A DNA stretch of 21,587 nucleotides from GCA-002688135 sp964536565 (GTDB lineage: Bacteria > Patescibacteriota > Patescibacteriia > Magasanikbacterales > GCA-002688135): positions 1-21,587 of the forward strand of contig CAZHXK010000015.1 in NCBI GenBank assembly GCA_964536565.1, in the 5' to 3' direction. Below the pieces are notes generated by a model that worked only from the letters and a program-made list of their open reading frames with translations, searched no databases and was not told where the DNA came from. Positions 7,064 to 13,676 of this stretch are shown here, piece after piece. Made by a program: the position numbers and the translations under genes. Within the stretch, counting starts at the first letter, position 1; each line of letters begins with the position of its first letter.

Positions 7064-7132
7064 GTTTGTGAATTTGTCTTTTGCTGAGTGTAGCTCGTGT
7101 TGGTCTCCGTAGTAGCGTTGTATGAAGCGAAT

Positions 7133-7154
7133 GACCGAGAAATTGGTCTTTTTT
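7133..7154 (+). terminator. rho-independent terminator with GAAA loop
   Basis: GACCGA pairs with TTGGTC (one G-T pair) around a GAAA tetraloop and is followed by six Ts. It is the third terminator in under 300 bases and insulates the HelD-like gene downstream. Confidence 0.6.
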
Positions 7155-7212
7155 ATTACACATGATCTTGTTTTTGTTTATGTCATTTTGTATACTGGTG
7201 GCTGAGATTATT

Positions 7213-9036
7213 ATGAATAGTACAGATAAGGATTTACTTTTTGAGAAGGAAAAGGTGAGGTTAGCAGACATTGCTGGCTGTATTAAGGCGGAAGTCGGTA
7301 GGGTTATCTCAAAGAATGATCATATTGAAAAGAATCTTCATGCGATTAATGATGATAATAAGTTAGTGCAGCAGCGCTTGCTCGCATATGGGTTGAGTCG
7401 TGTTGGTCAGTTGGAGGAATTGGAGTTGTCTCCATATTTTGTGAGGTGTGTGGTCGAATTTGATGGAGGTGAGCAGGAGGAGTTACATTTTGCTAAATTT
7501 TCGTTTACTGATGAGCGTATTTATTCCTGGATTACACCTGCTTCATCCATACGTTTTGAAAGTCCTGGGAAGGTTTCGTATACGCGTCCATCTGGAGAAG
7601 CGCGTACGGGAATGTTGATTCAGAAGGACCAATACATGATTGTGAAGGGAAAGATTGTTTTCTTTGCAACAGAATCTACGGCGCAGGAACGTGAGTTGGT
7701 GTATCAAGAATACTTCTCTAATCAGAAAACTGGTTTCGTGTTGCCGGAAATTGTTGCGCAAATGGAGAAGGCTCAGGATGCAGTTATTCGTGCGAGTCAT
7801 GTTGGTGCGCTTGTCATTTCTGGTCCGGCTGGTTCAGGAAAAACGACACTTGCGTTGCATCGCGTTGCGTATCTCACACAATCACCAGATGTGTCAGATC
7901 AGTTTTCGCCCTCTACTGTCGTTGTGTTTGTGCAGGACGAGGGAAGTCGTACTTATTTTTCTGGATTATTGCCTCAGCTTGGGATTAATGGTGTTTCTGT
8001 TGTGACGTTTGCGGGTTGGGCGATGGAGGTTCTTGAGTTGGAAGGTTATGAATATGAGTATCGAATAGGGGATTCTGAGATAGAGCGAGATGTGTATGAG
8101 TTTAGAAAGAGAGAGGCGATGCGAAACATTGATGGCGTAGTTTATAAATCGGATCCGTACAAGGCGCTTGCGTTAGTGTATGAGAATTTTTCTGCGCATG
8201 AGATGGACATGTTTGAAGAGCAGAAGCAGCAGAGAGTTTTGGATAGATTTGATGTAACAATATTGCTCATGTTGCATTGTGACAGGTTTGATGGATTGAC
8301 GATGATGCAGGATTATTACAAAGTTTTAAAAAATCAGGAGTCAGTTAAGAAGATAGGAAGGTTTCCTGTACAGTATTCTCTTGCTATTCTGGATGAGTTT
8401 CAGAACTATCTTCCCGAGCAGATTTCTTTGGTTAAGGAGGTGTTAGAAAAAAAGAACAGTGCATTGATGTATGTAGGCGATATGGCGCAGCAGACACAGT
8501 TTGGAACGATTCGAGATTGGCAGCAGGTTGGGGAAGTGATTCCTGACGATCGTCTTGTATCTTTGCATAAGGTGTTTAGGAATACGCGATTGATTTTGGA
8601 ATATATTTCATCGATAGGGTACGACATTGTAATTGAAAAAATGTTGCGTGAAGGTACTCCTGTGATTGAAACGGTTGTTGATACGAAAGAGGAGGAGATT
8701 GCATATGTACGAAGTATTGCTGAGACGTGTGAAGGAAATATTGGAGTGCTATCGAAGGATAAGGCATACTTACGTGCGTTTGCGGTGCTGGATGATATTG
8801 GTGATCATGTCCATGTGATGAGTATTGATGAGGCGCAAGGTGTTGAGTTTGAGGTTGTGTGTGTTGTTGGTGTGAGTGAGGATATGTTTGTTGTTGAACA
8901 CGAGGGGGAACCTGAGTCGTATATAAAAGAAAAGATGCAAATCAATAAGGATTTGTTGTATGTTGCTTTGACTCGTGCGATGAATTCTCTGTATATTGTA
9001 GGTAGTTCTACTTTGAAGGAAGCGATTCGTTGGTAA
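7213..9036 (+). CDS. helD: HelD-like superfamily 1 helicase/ATPase
   Basis: This 607-residue protein has the layout of the HelD/UvrD-like family, which uses ATP to strip or recycle RNA polymerase or unwind DNA. The N-terminus (1-60) is charged and likely an antiparallel coiled coil. A beta-rich domain follows (about 75-150). The motor begins at Walker A GPAGSGKTT (204-212). Later motifs are LDEFQ (393-397, in place of the usual DEAQD), a motif IV-like FRNTR (about 456-460), DEAQGVEFEVV near 540 (motif V) and VALTRA (584-589, motif VI). Classical HelD proteins are longer (about 700-770 residues), so the arms are shortened. I choose ATG 7213 because TATACT (7191-7196) lies between it and the upstream in-frame ATG at 7162. 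It is a single-gene unit between terminators. Stop TAA. The motor assignment is firm; the HelD subfamily is likely. Confidence 0.85.
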   Translation: MNSTDKDLLFEKEKVRLADIAGCIKAEVGRVISKNDHIEKNLHAINDDNKLVQQRLLAYGLSRVGQLEELELSPYFVRCVVEFDGGEQEELHFAKFSFTDERIYSWITPASSIRFESPGKVSYTRPSGEARTGMLIQKDQYMIVKGKIVFFATESTAQERELVYQEYFSNQKTGFVLPEIVAQMEKAQDAVIRASHVGALVISGPAGSGKTTLALHRVAYLTQSPDVSDQFSPSTVVVFVQDEGSRTYFSGLLPQLGINGVSVVTFAGWAMEVLELEGYEYEYRIGDSEIERDVYEFRKREAMRNIDGVVYKSDPYKALALVYENFSAHEMDMFEEQKQQRVLDRFDVTILLMLHCDRFDGLTMMQDYYKVLKNQESVKKIGRFPVQYSLAILDEFQNYLPEQISLVKEVLEKKNSALMYVGDMAQQTQFGTIRDWQQVGEVIPDDRLVSLHKVFRNTRLILEYISSIGYDIVIEKMLREGTPVIETVVDTKEEEIAYVRSIAETCEGNIGVLSKDKAYLRAFAVLDDIGDHVHVMSIDEAQGVEFEVVCVVGVSEDMFVVEHEGEPESYIKEKMQINKDLLYVALTRAMNSLYIVGSSTLKEAIRW

Positions 9037-9065
9037 TATTTTGAAACGCTTTGAGTTAAAAAAAC

Positions 9066-9083
9066 CTCCGTATGGAGTTTTTT
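9066..9083 (+). terminator. terminator after the HelD-like gene
   Basis: CTCC/GGAG with loop GTAT, flanked by an A run on the left and six Ts on the right, so it could work in both directions between the convergent genes at 9036 and 9120. Confidence 0.65.
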
Positions 9084-9119
9084 AGATTCTCATCGGGATG
9101 TCGTGTGTTTTTTAATGCG

Positions 9120-9350
9120 CTATGCGTTCGGTAGTGTATCGAATCCTTTTTTGAATTCCTCATACCAGGTGTGCTGTTCTTCTTTGCTCAATTTCATCAT
9201 ATTCTCTATTGCTGCTTGATGATCCTGGTCTCCTGTTTTAACCATCTCCATGACGTGGTTCTTGGAGTCTTCTCCCATTTCTTCGGGGGTTTCTCCGATT
9301 ATTTCTTTGTCGCATGCACCGCGGAGTTGTTTGCAGGTTGTTTTTTTCAT
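9120..9350 (-). CDS. short acidic hypothetical protein (76 aa)
   Basis: The 76-residue protein contains CKQLRGACDKEIIGETPEEM near its N-terminus and then a charged helical segment with several His, Met and Glu residues. The C-x6-C start followed by a T-x-EEM segment is loosely like small proteins of the DUF1059 type, but I am not certain of the match. It has no membrane segment. The frame is open upstream to 9524, but the ATG at 9350 is favoured. A TATAAT box (9365-9360) lies nine bases before it, giving an almost leaderless mRNA, and the protein pattern begins there. Stop TAG. Confidence 0.6.
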   Translation of the reverse strand: MKKTTCKQLRGACDKEIIGETPEEMGEDSKNHVMEMVKTGDQDHQAAIENMMKLSKEEQHTWYEEFKKGFDTLPNA

Positions 9351-9527
9351 GTGTGGTGGATTATATATTGTTTCTAGGATATCTAAATTTCTCGAGTGTG
9401 TCATGTGATGGGCTAGATAGTGTGCTTGTTGTCGGTTTCTATCAACACTTTGAGTGCTGTAATAGGCTTTAAATAAAGGGATATTCGTATCTATTGTATC
9501 AATACTTAGTTTTTTGTCATGCAACTA
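9351..9527. other. spacer between divergent genes
   Basis: The stretch holds the -10 box of the short acidic protein gene (9360-9365, reverse) and leads to the promoter of the forward gene at 9630. A reverse frame continues through it from 9524, but it would cross the TATAAT box and has no recognisable sequence. I see no gene. Confidence 0.4.
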
Positions 9528-9556
9528 TTGACAGGTATGGAGATATGTGGTATTCT
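9528..9556 (+). promoter_or_regulatory. consensus sigma-70-type promoter
   Basis: TTGACA (9528-9533), 17 bases, TATTCT (9551-9556). It would start transcription near 9563 and give the 182-residue orphan gene a leader of about 67 bases. Confidence 0.75.
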
Positions 9557-9629
9557 AATCCTTCAGTTTTGATTCGGGGGAGTTCGGGTGTTCCGGTCTT
9601 TCACAATTTATATGTTTTTAGAGGTGATT

Positions 9630-10178
9630 ATGTCTACGATTGATGGTGTGAAGGTTTTGGCTGGCCGTTCGATCAACCGCATTGGCTCGATGTCGGGTCA
9701 GAAGTTTAGCGGGTTGATGTATGCGATTCCTGTTGAGGGAGGAAGGTTGCATGAGTACACTCGGTACGTCCTCGATGTTGAGGGTCGTGTTTGGCTGAGT
9801 CGTGAGGGCGTGCGGGTCACTGATCCGGCTGTAGTCTCACGTGTTCGCACGATGCGGGATGAGGACTTGGAGACCGCTGATGCGCGAATGCAGTATGCTG
9901 TAGCGCTTTCGGATGGTTGTGAGGATCTTGCTGAGGTGCTGGGTTGGCATCTGTGGTTTTGCGACGGTTCTATGATGGAGCCGATTGTCGAAGAAGGCAT
10001 TAGCTTTTACCAGATGGGCAGGAACGCCAGTCACTCGTTTTATGCGGGTGTGAAGGATGGTAAGCGGTTCACGATGAGCTGCGGAGACGATGATTATGAT
10101 GATGATGCTGAGGAATGGATTTCTTCGTATCACGTGGTTGAGGTGACCGATGGTTGGGGGTATATGGGTCACAGTTAG
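9630..10178 (+). CDS. 182-residue orphan protein with acidic patch
   Basis: A soluble protein with no signal peptide or membrane helix. Its first half has several beta-like stretches with Gly turns. A Trp-rich centre lies near 105-111 (GWHLWFC), and an Asp-rich patch of DDDYDDD near 150-156 is followed by EEW. I recognise no domain. GAGGTG three bases before the ATG at 9630 is a good Shine-Dalgarno, and the consensus promoter upstream points to real and perhaps high expression. Codon choice is richer in G/C at third positions than in the neighbouring membrane-protein genes, as in the genes at 10354-11631 and 17378-17851. Stop TAG, followed by a terminator. Confidence 0.65.
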   Translation: MSTIDGVKVLAGRSINRIGSMSGQKFSGLMYAIPVEGGRLHEYTRYVLDVEGRVWLSREGVRVTDPAVVSRVRTMRDEDLETADARMQYAVALSDGCEDLAEVLGWHLWFCDGSMMEPIVEEGISFYQMGRNASHSFYAGVKDGKRFTMSCGDDDYDDDAEEWISSYHVVEVTDGWGYMGHS

Positions 10179-10197
10179 AGTGTAGGGTTCACGAATA

Positions 10198-10218
10198 GCG
10201 GCTTACGGGCCGTTTTTT
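10198..10218 (+). terminator. terminator after the 182-residue orphan
   Basis: CGGC pairs with GCCG around a short loop, followed by six Ts, 20 bases after the TAG. Confidence 0.65.
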
Positions 10219-10239
10219 CAATTGCTGTACTACGACCCA

Positions 10240-10316
10240 TTCGACGTGTTCTACTGGTAGTATAGTGTTGAATCACTGATTCAACTCCGGAAGGTATATC
10301 CTTCCGGTTTTTTTAT
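10240..10316 (+). other. possible tiny transcript: -10 box, palindrome and second terminator
   Basis: A TATAGT box (10261-10266) with a weak -35 (TTCGAC, 10240-10245) precedes a perfect palindrome TTGAATC-ACT-GATTCAA (10268-10284). A perfect 8-bp terminator follows (CCGGAAGG/CCTTCCGG, loop TATAT, 10287-10307, then seven Ts). The upstream gene already has its own terminator at 10198-10218, so this may be a very small RNA unit or a back-up terminator. Confidence 0.35.
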
Positions 10317-10328
10317 ATCAAAATTTAA

Positions 10329-10352
10329 AAAATCCGCCACATGGACGGATGA
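10329..10352 (-). terminator. terminator of the 126-residue gene
   Basis: On the reverse strand ATCCG-T-CC/GG-CGGAT forms a stem with loop ATGT (one unpaired base), followed by six Ts, immediately after the TAA at 10354. Confidence 0.65.
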
Positions 10353-10353
10353 A

Positions 10354-10734
10354 TTAGTGTGCTGTTTTTGGATCGAGTACGTAGGTGAGGAGTGCGTATT
10401 GGAAGTGCGCGTCTTTCATTTCCTGATTCGTCCAAGGCTTGTCTTCTTCTGGGCAATTAAGTACACCGAGCATGAGGAATTCTGTTCCCTCGGAACGCAT
10501 CTCTACACCTGCGAGAAGTTCGCTCAATTGGTCTCGTGATGTTGGAACGGAGAGGTTAATGTCGAGCACTGTGGAGAAGGCATTTATGACACTATCCCAG
10601 AAGGGATGACAGAGGTTTACGAAATCGTGTGATTGTAGCCATGTAATTGCTTCGTGTTGTGTCATAGGGCGAACCGTGATTGAAAGTCCAGTGGTTGGCT
10701 GTAGGTGCCAGTGCGGTGATGCAAGAAAGCGCAT
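10354..10734 (-). CDS. 126-residue protein, possibly DUF1874/B116-like
   Basis: The protein is soluble and carries a pattern reminiscent of DUF1874 (STIV B116/YddF/AcrIII-1 fold). An N-terminal strand pair is followed by MTQHEAITWL (24-33, like the T-x-EEA-x-x-x-L helix) and NLCHPF (40-45, at the place of the family's IGH motif). Next come a helix and SVPTSRDQL (62-70, at the family's NR position), EFLMLGVL (85-92) and PEEDKPWTNQEM (95-106, at the place of the family's PEGK-x-L-x-x-EEL). In that family some members cleave cyclic tetra-adenylate with a His and a Glu. H43 and E96 could correspond, but the usual Gly and Arg neighbours are missing. This is a pattern-level match only. AAAGGA before the ATG is a good Shine-Dalgarno. 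It has its own promoter (TTGACA, 10816-10811). The next reverse-strand gene upstream encodes a GGDEF protein. Stop TAA. Confidence 0.5.
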   Translation of the reverse strand: MRFLASPHWHLQPTTGLSITVRPMTQHEAITWLQSHDFVNLCHPFWDSVINAFSTVLDINLSVPTSRDQLSELLAGVEMRSEGTEFLMLGVLNCPEEDKPWTNQEMKDAHFQYALLTYVLDPKTAH

Positions 10735-10788
10735 GGTGGTTTCCTTTATGCGTGAAATGTACTTTGTTCGTTTCTGTAACTGGCGACA

Positions 10789-10816
10789 TTTTTACAGAAG
10801 TGGGTGTTTTTGTCAA
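10789..10816 (-). promoter_or_regulatory. promoter of the 126-residue gene
   Basis: Reverse-strand TTGACA (10816-10811), 16 bases, TAAAAA (10794-10789). The leader is about 50 bases and ends in an AAAGGA ribosome-binding site. Confidence 0.6.
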
Positions 10817-10828
10817 TACGTACAAATA

Positions 10829-10852
10829 AAAAACCATCGCATGAGCGATGGA
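10829..10852 (-). terminator. terminator of the GGDEF gene
   Basis: CCATCGC/GCGATGG with loop TCAT on the reverse strand, followed by six Ts, just after the TAA at 10855. It separates this gene from the promoter of the 126-residue gene. Confidence 0.75.
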
Positions 10853-10854
10853 TG

Positions 10855-11631
10855 TTACGACATGATTGATGTCTCCGCGACGTGAATTTCACCTCGTGTG
10901 TCTGTCAGTTTGGCTTTCCCAACGAGTCGTTCGGCTTGTGTGAATAGTTTTTGGTATGCTCCTTCGACATCGTCTTGCGGTGTGACAAGCATGGTCGCTA
11001 CACCGAAGGTGGCGCGTTGATTGATGACTGCTCCTGCAACACTAGCTGGGGCTGCCTCAAGCGCTCTCTTGATGCGATTCGCAATGTGCATGCCGTGATC
11101 CGCGAGTGTGTTGAGATTATCATCTCTGTCACGTGTCTCGGCGGCATGAATGCGTGATACAGGTACAGTGCCTTGTGTGCAGAAGATGACGAACTCTTCG
11201 CCACCCCATCGAATAACGATATCGGATCCGCGTGTACGCTTCTTGAGAAGCTGTGAAAACCACTGTAGAACGAGATCGCCGACAGCGTGACTGTGTTCCT
11301 TGTTTACTGCTCCGAAGTGATCGAGGTCAATGAAGATGACGCTGATTGATCCGGTGAATTCAATGTCGTTGATCCGCTCGAGTTCTTTTTCGATGTATTG
11401 TCGTCCAGCTCTTTCGTTGAGCAGTCCGGTTCTGTCATCATACATCAGCATTTTTCGCTGGCGCATGAGAAGAGATTTGCCGGTTGTTGTTTCGGCAAAT
11501 GCAGTCGCCGCTAGACGATCACTTTCAGTTGGATAAATACCGGTGTGATCCTGTATTCCTTCTGGATATAGGACGATAAGTTCACCATCGCTGGCGAAGT
11601 CGAATGAACATTCTAGGCTATTTTGATTCAA
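10855..11631 (-). CDS. GGDEF-domain diguanylate cyclase
   Basis: This 258-residue protein has an N-terminal segment of about 65 residues with no recognised sensor, then a full GGDEF domain. The domain starts at DDRTGLLN (65-72) and has the metal-binding IDLDHF (101-106) and the VNKEHSHAVGD helix (109-119). The active-site loop GGEEF is at 143-147. An RxxD inhibitory site (R134-D137) stands exactly five residues before it, so feedback control by c-di-GMP is expected. The enzyme would condense two GTP into cyclic di-GMP. No membrane segment is seen, so it is probably cytosolic. The start is a TTG at 11631 behind an AGGAAG ribosome-binding site. A TTGACA box lies at 11692-11687 with a less certain -10. 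No EAL, HD-GYP or PilZ protein is in the window. Stop TAA. Confidence 0.9.
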   Translation of the reverse strand: MNQNSLECSFDFASDGELIVLYPEGIQDHTGIYPTESDRLAATAFAETTTGKSLLMRQRKMLMYDDRTGLLNERAGRQYIEKELERINDIEFTGSISVIFIDLDHFGAVNKEHSHAVGDLVLQWFSQLLKKRTRGSDIVIRWGGEEFVIFCTQGTVPVSRIHAAETRDRDDNLNTLADHGMHIANRIKRALEAAPASVAGAVINQRATFGVATMLVTPQDDVEGAYQKLFTQAERLVGKAKLTDTRGEIHVAETSIMS

Positions 11632-11700
11632 TGGCTTCTTCCTGTGGTTGTTAAACTGGTGTCATACTGCCACAAAATATGGATTTTGTCAACCCCACAT

Positions 11701-12786
11701 CTATCGTGTCGTGGTAATGGTTTCTGCTTTGTGTGGTTGCGTTTCAACCTTAAATTTAATTCTGCCTAGAGCTTGACCGTTTTTTGTTTCGATCGTCACG
11801 CGCCATTTTCCTGGGATGAGGTTGGATGTTCGTGTGAATCCTCTGTATCCGTTTTCACGACCACCTGAAATGCGGTAGCTTGGTCGGCTTTTTTCGATCC
11901 ACTTTCCGTCCTGCTTGAACTCCCATTGGTGATAGATTTGCGTATTGAGTTTTGTTGGAGCAAATATCGAAGTGAATGCGTAAATGGTTTCGCCCTGAGT
12001 TATGTGAATGGTTTGGCCCGGGATGATTCGATCAAGAAAGGTTTCGTGTTCTTGTGCAAGTGTGTATCCATTTTGTGTGCGAGTAACACTGTGGTATATC
12101 CCTGCTTCTTTAAGTGAGAGTGGAATAGGGGGGATGATGTTGAATATATAGAGTGCGTTCATGACGATAAAGATACCAACGACGAATCGCTGAGATTTTT
12201 TTCTGTTGGTTTTGAAAGATGTGATATGTTTGGACAAGAATGTGATGTATGTGTAGATGATGAAAAGACTGATGATTCCTGCGGCTATGAACAGCCAGAC
12301 ACTGATGGTGTTGAATAGGAAGGGGAGTACGAGTGTCAGAATTGAGAATGTAACAAAGTAATAGGAGCCGATTTGGACGGTTGGTTTTCTAAAGTTTTTT
12401 CTGAATACTTCGTTTGAAAGCATGAGTACGGCGATGAGGCCCAGGACAGGCCAGCTGGCGGAGAGCGTTCCGCTGTACCAATAGAAAATGAGCGATGCTG
12501 ATAGTAATGCACCGAGAGAGAATTGAATGGCGAGGGGGGAGATGAGTGTGAAATATTGAAGAAAACGCTTTTTTGTTTGAATGTGGGAAAGTATGATGGC
12601 GCAGCCGAGGATGACGTAGTGAACTGCCAGTATGAGGAATGCGGTTTTGATTTCGATGTTTTTGAAAGTTAAAAAATCGACAGCGACACCACAAAGAAGC
12701 ATGCCGGGCATGAGCAGTTTTTCGTTCTGCTGGATGGTGCGTTTAATTTTTTCGTATCGTACAAGTTTCTTGATGTGGTTTTTCAT
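11701..12786 (-). CDS. membrane protein with C-terminal DUF2914 domain
   Basis: A 361-residue protein. The first 30 residues are basic, then about seven hydrophobic helices run from 28 to about 215, and a C-terminal beta-rich domain occupies about 240-350. The last part shows the DUF2914 pattern: IYHQWEFKQDGKW (about 284-296), a later G-Y-R-G-F near 314 and PGKWRVTIETKNGQALG (about 325-341). It is probably on the outside of the membrane; its function is unknown. The ATG at 12786 lies six bases after an extended -10 (TGATACAAT, TACAAT at 12798-12793), which indicates a leaderless mRNA. The gene stands alone. The next reverse-strand gene (GGDEF) begins 70 bases downstream with its own promoter. 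Stop TAG. Confidence 0.75.
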   Translation of the reverse strand: MKNHIKKLVRYEKIKRTIQQNEKLLMPGMLLCGVAVDFLTFKNIEIKTAFLILAVHYVILGCAIILSHIQTKKRFLQYFTLISPLAIQFSLGALLSASLIFYWYSGTLSASWPVLGLIAVLMLSNEVFRKNFRKPTVQIGSYYFVTFSILTLVLPFLFNTISVWLFIAAGIISLFIIYTYITFLSKHITSFKTNRKKSQRFVVGIFIVMNALYIFNIIPPIPLSLKEAGIYHSVTRTQNGYTLAQEHETFLDRIIPGQTIHITQGETIYAFTSIFAPTKLNTQIYHQWEFKQDGKWIEKSRPSYRISGGRENGYRGFTRTSNLIPGKWRVTIETKNGQALGRIKFKVETQPHKAETITTTR

Positions 12787-12801
12787 ATGGGTATTGTATC
12801 A
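12787..12801 (-). promoter_or_regulatory. extended -10 promoter giving a leaderless mRNA
   Basis: Reverse-strand TGA-TACAAT, then ACCCAT and the ATG. With the start point about seven bases after the -10, the mRNA would begin at the start codon. Confidence 0.55.
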
Positions 12802-12891
12802 TGAATGATCGTTTGAATTAAAAAACCGGCGAGTATTTCGCTGCAATTCTTAGGTATGGTATGATTGTCTTATATTTAGTAAAGATGAATT

Positions 12892-13293
12892 ATGGCATTC
12901 GAGACACCAGCATCACAAGAATCAGAAGGGTGGGATTTTAACACTGCAGAAAAAGAAGCCAAAGAAGAGATGGATGAACAAGTAGAAGTTGTCATGAATA
13001 AAGCAGAAGAGCTTGGGTTGGGAGGTGCTGAGATTCATTGAAATGATAACATTCAGGATGGGCGTGATGATGGGGTTATTTCAGCGTATTCTGTTAAGTT
13101 TTGGGATGTTCCTGGTGAAACGAATCGCAGTTCACCAACAGTAACGGCATTCATTTTTGTTTCTGATAATGAGCTCGGCGGAAAGAGTACGACTGTTGAA
13201 TACGGTTTGACGGGGATTGGTGGTTTCTTAAGGGGCGGTGCGGTTGAAACATTTGAGGCAGCGATAGCATTATTTAATGAGGGGAAAGGGTAG
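12892..13293 (+). CDS. 133-residue orphan read through an in-frame TGA
   Basis: An acidic soluble protein whose frame carries one TGA at 13039-13041 (codon 50) and otherwise runs open to TAG. Residues 1-49 are polar and helical (AEKEAKEEMDEQ). Residues 51-133 contain beta-like stretches (PTVTAFIFVSDNELGG) and a Gly-rich turn before the C-terminal helix. No ATG, GTG or TTG follows the TGA until a TTG very near the end, so the second part cannot be a separate gene. The 84-codon open frame after the TGA has normal protein composition. An extended -10 (GGTATGAT) at 12855-12862 and AAAGATG upstream support the start at 12892. A bidirectional terminator follows. I recognise no domain. With the kinase gene it is the main evidence that TGA is a sense codon here; a nonsense mutation is the alternative. 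Confidence 0.65.
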
Positions 13294-13339
13294 TCAGTAC
13301 GTTTGAGATTTGGGTGAGGTGTGTAGAAATGAAGTTTTA

Positions 13340-13367
13340 AAAAACTGCGACCTGTTGTCGCAGTTTT
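13340..13367. terminator. bidirectional terminator
   Basis: Eleven-bp perfect stem AAAACTGCGAC/GTCGCAGTTTT with loop CTGTT, between the convergent genes ending at 13293 and 13369. A and T flanks suit both directions. Confidence 0.8.
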
Positions 13368-13368
13368 G

Positions 13369-13569
13369 CTAATTGGGGTTGTAGCAGCCGCCGCCAGCGT
13401 TGTCGCAGCGAACCTGCTGGCAGATCGGGCAGAGATGCTGTGTGATCGTTTCCGTCTGCTCAACCATGCGAACCGTCGTGGTGACAGTACAGTTGGTTCC
13501 TGAGTGCGTGCTGATTTTGGGTTCGCCGATTTGGCGCGATGATTTCGAGATGTCTCTTTTGTGACCCAT
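13369..13569 (-). CDS. 66-residue Cys-rich protein
   Basis: The N-terminal half is Ser/Thr-rich and polar. The C-terminus has CPIC (47-50), C55 and C62 with a GGG turn, a spacing that could bind one zinc ion, although the C-x2-C-x4-C-x6-C order matches no named ribbon known to me. GAAGGAG, six bases before the ATG at 13569, is the best ribosome-binding site in the window. The promoter is near consensus (TTGACA-17-TATAGT, 13629-13601), so strong expression is likely. The gene ends with TAG. Confidence 0.65.
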   Translation of the reverse strand: MGHKRDISKSSRQIGEPKISTHSGTNCTVTTTVRMVEQTETITQHLCPICQQVRCDNAGGGCYNPN

Positions 13570-13600
13570 TGTTTCTCCTTCTGTGATACAAGATGTGTGT

Positions 13601-13629
13601 ACTATACATTATTTTCTTCGTGTTGTCAA
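13601..13629 (-). promoter_or_regulatory. near-consensus promoter of the Cys-rich protein gene
   Basis: Reverse-strand TTGACA (13629-13624), 17 bases, TATAGT (13606-13601). Confidence 0.8.
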
Positions 13630-13646
13630 TGGTTATACGTAAACAA

Positions 13647-13675
13647 AAAATCGCCACATCTGGCGATTTTTATTT
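13647..13675. terminator. terminator of the glutamine synthetase gene
   Basis: ATCGCCA/TGGCGAT with a four-base loop, A and T runs on both sides, directly after the TAG at 13677 on the reverse strand. Confidence 0.75.
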
Positions 13676-13676
13676 T

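Larger units (their letters stand above)
6894..7161 (+). other. gene-poor stretch with two further terminators
   Basis: A 25-codon frame starting at GTG 6907 after an AGGAG sequence ends with TAA at 6984; it may be a tiny gene but has no recognisable product. An extended -10 (TGGTATTAC, about 6959-6967) could start a transcript ending at the strong terminator 7037-7063. A third hairpin with T run lies at 7133-7154. I see no larger coding region on either strand. The long reverse frame here has no recognisable protein and crosses the terminators. Confidence 0.35.

Noticed and set aside
6828..7271. Reverse frame of 147 codons
   Set aside because: It crosses three terminators and the start of the HelD-like gene and shows no protein family pattern.
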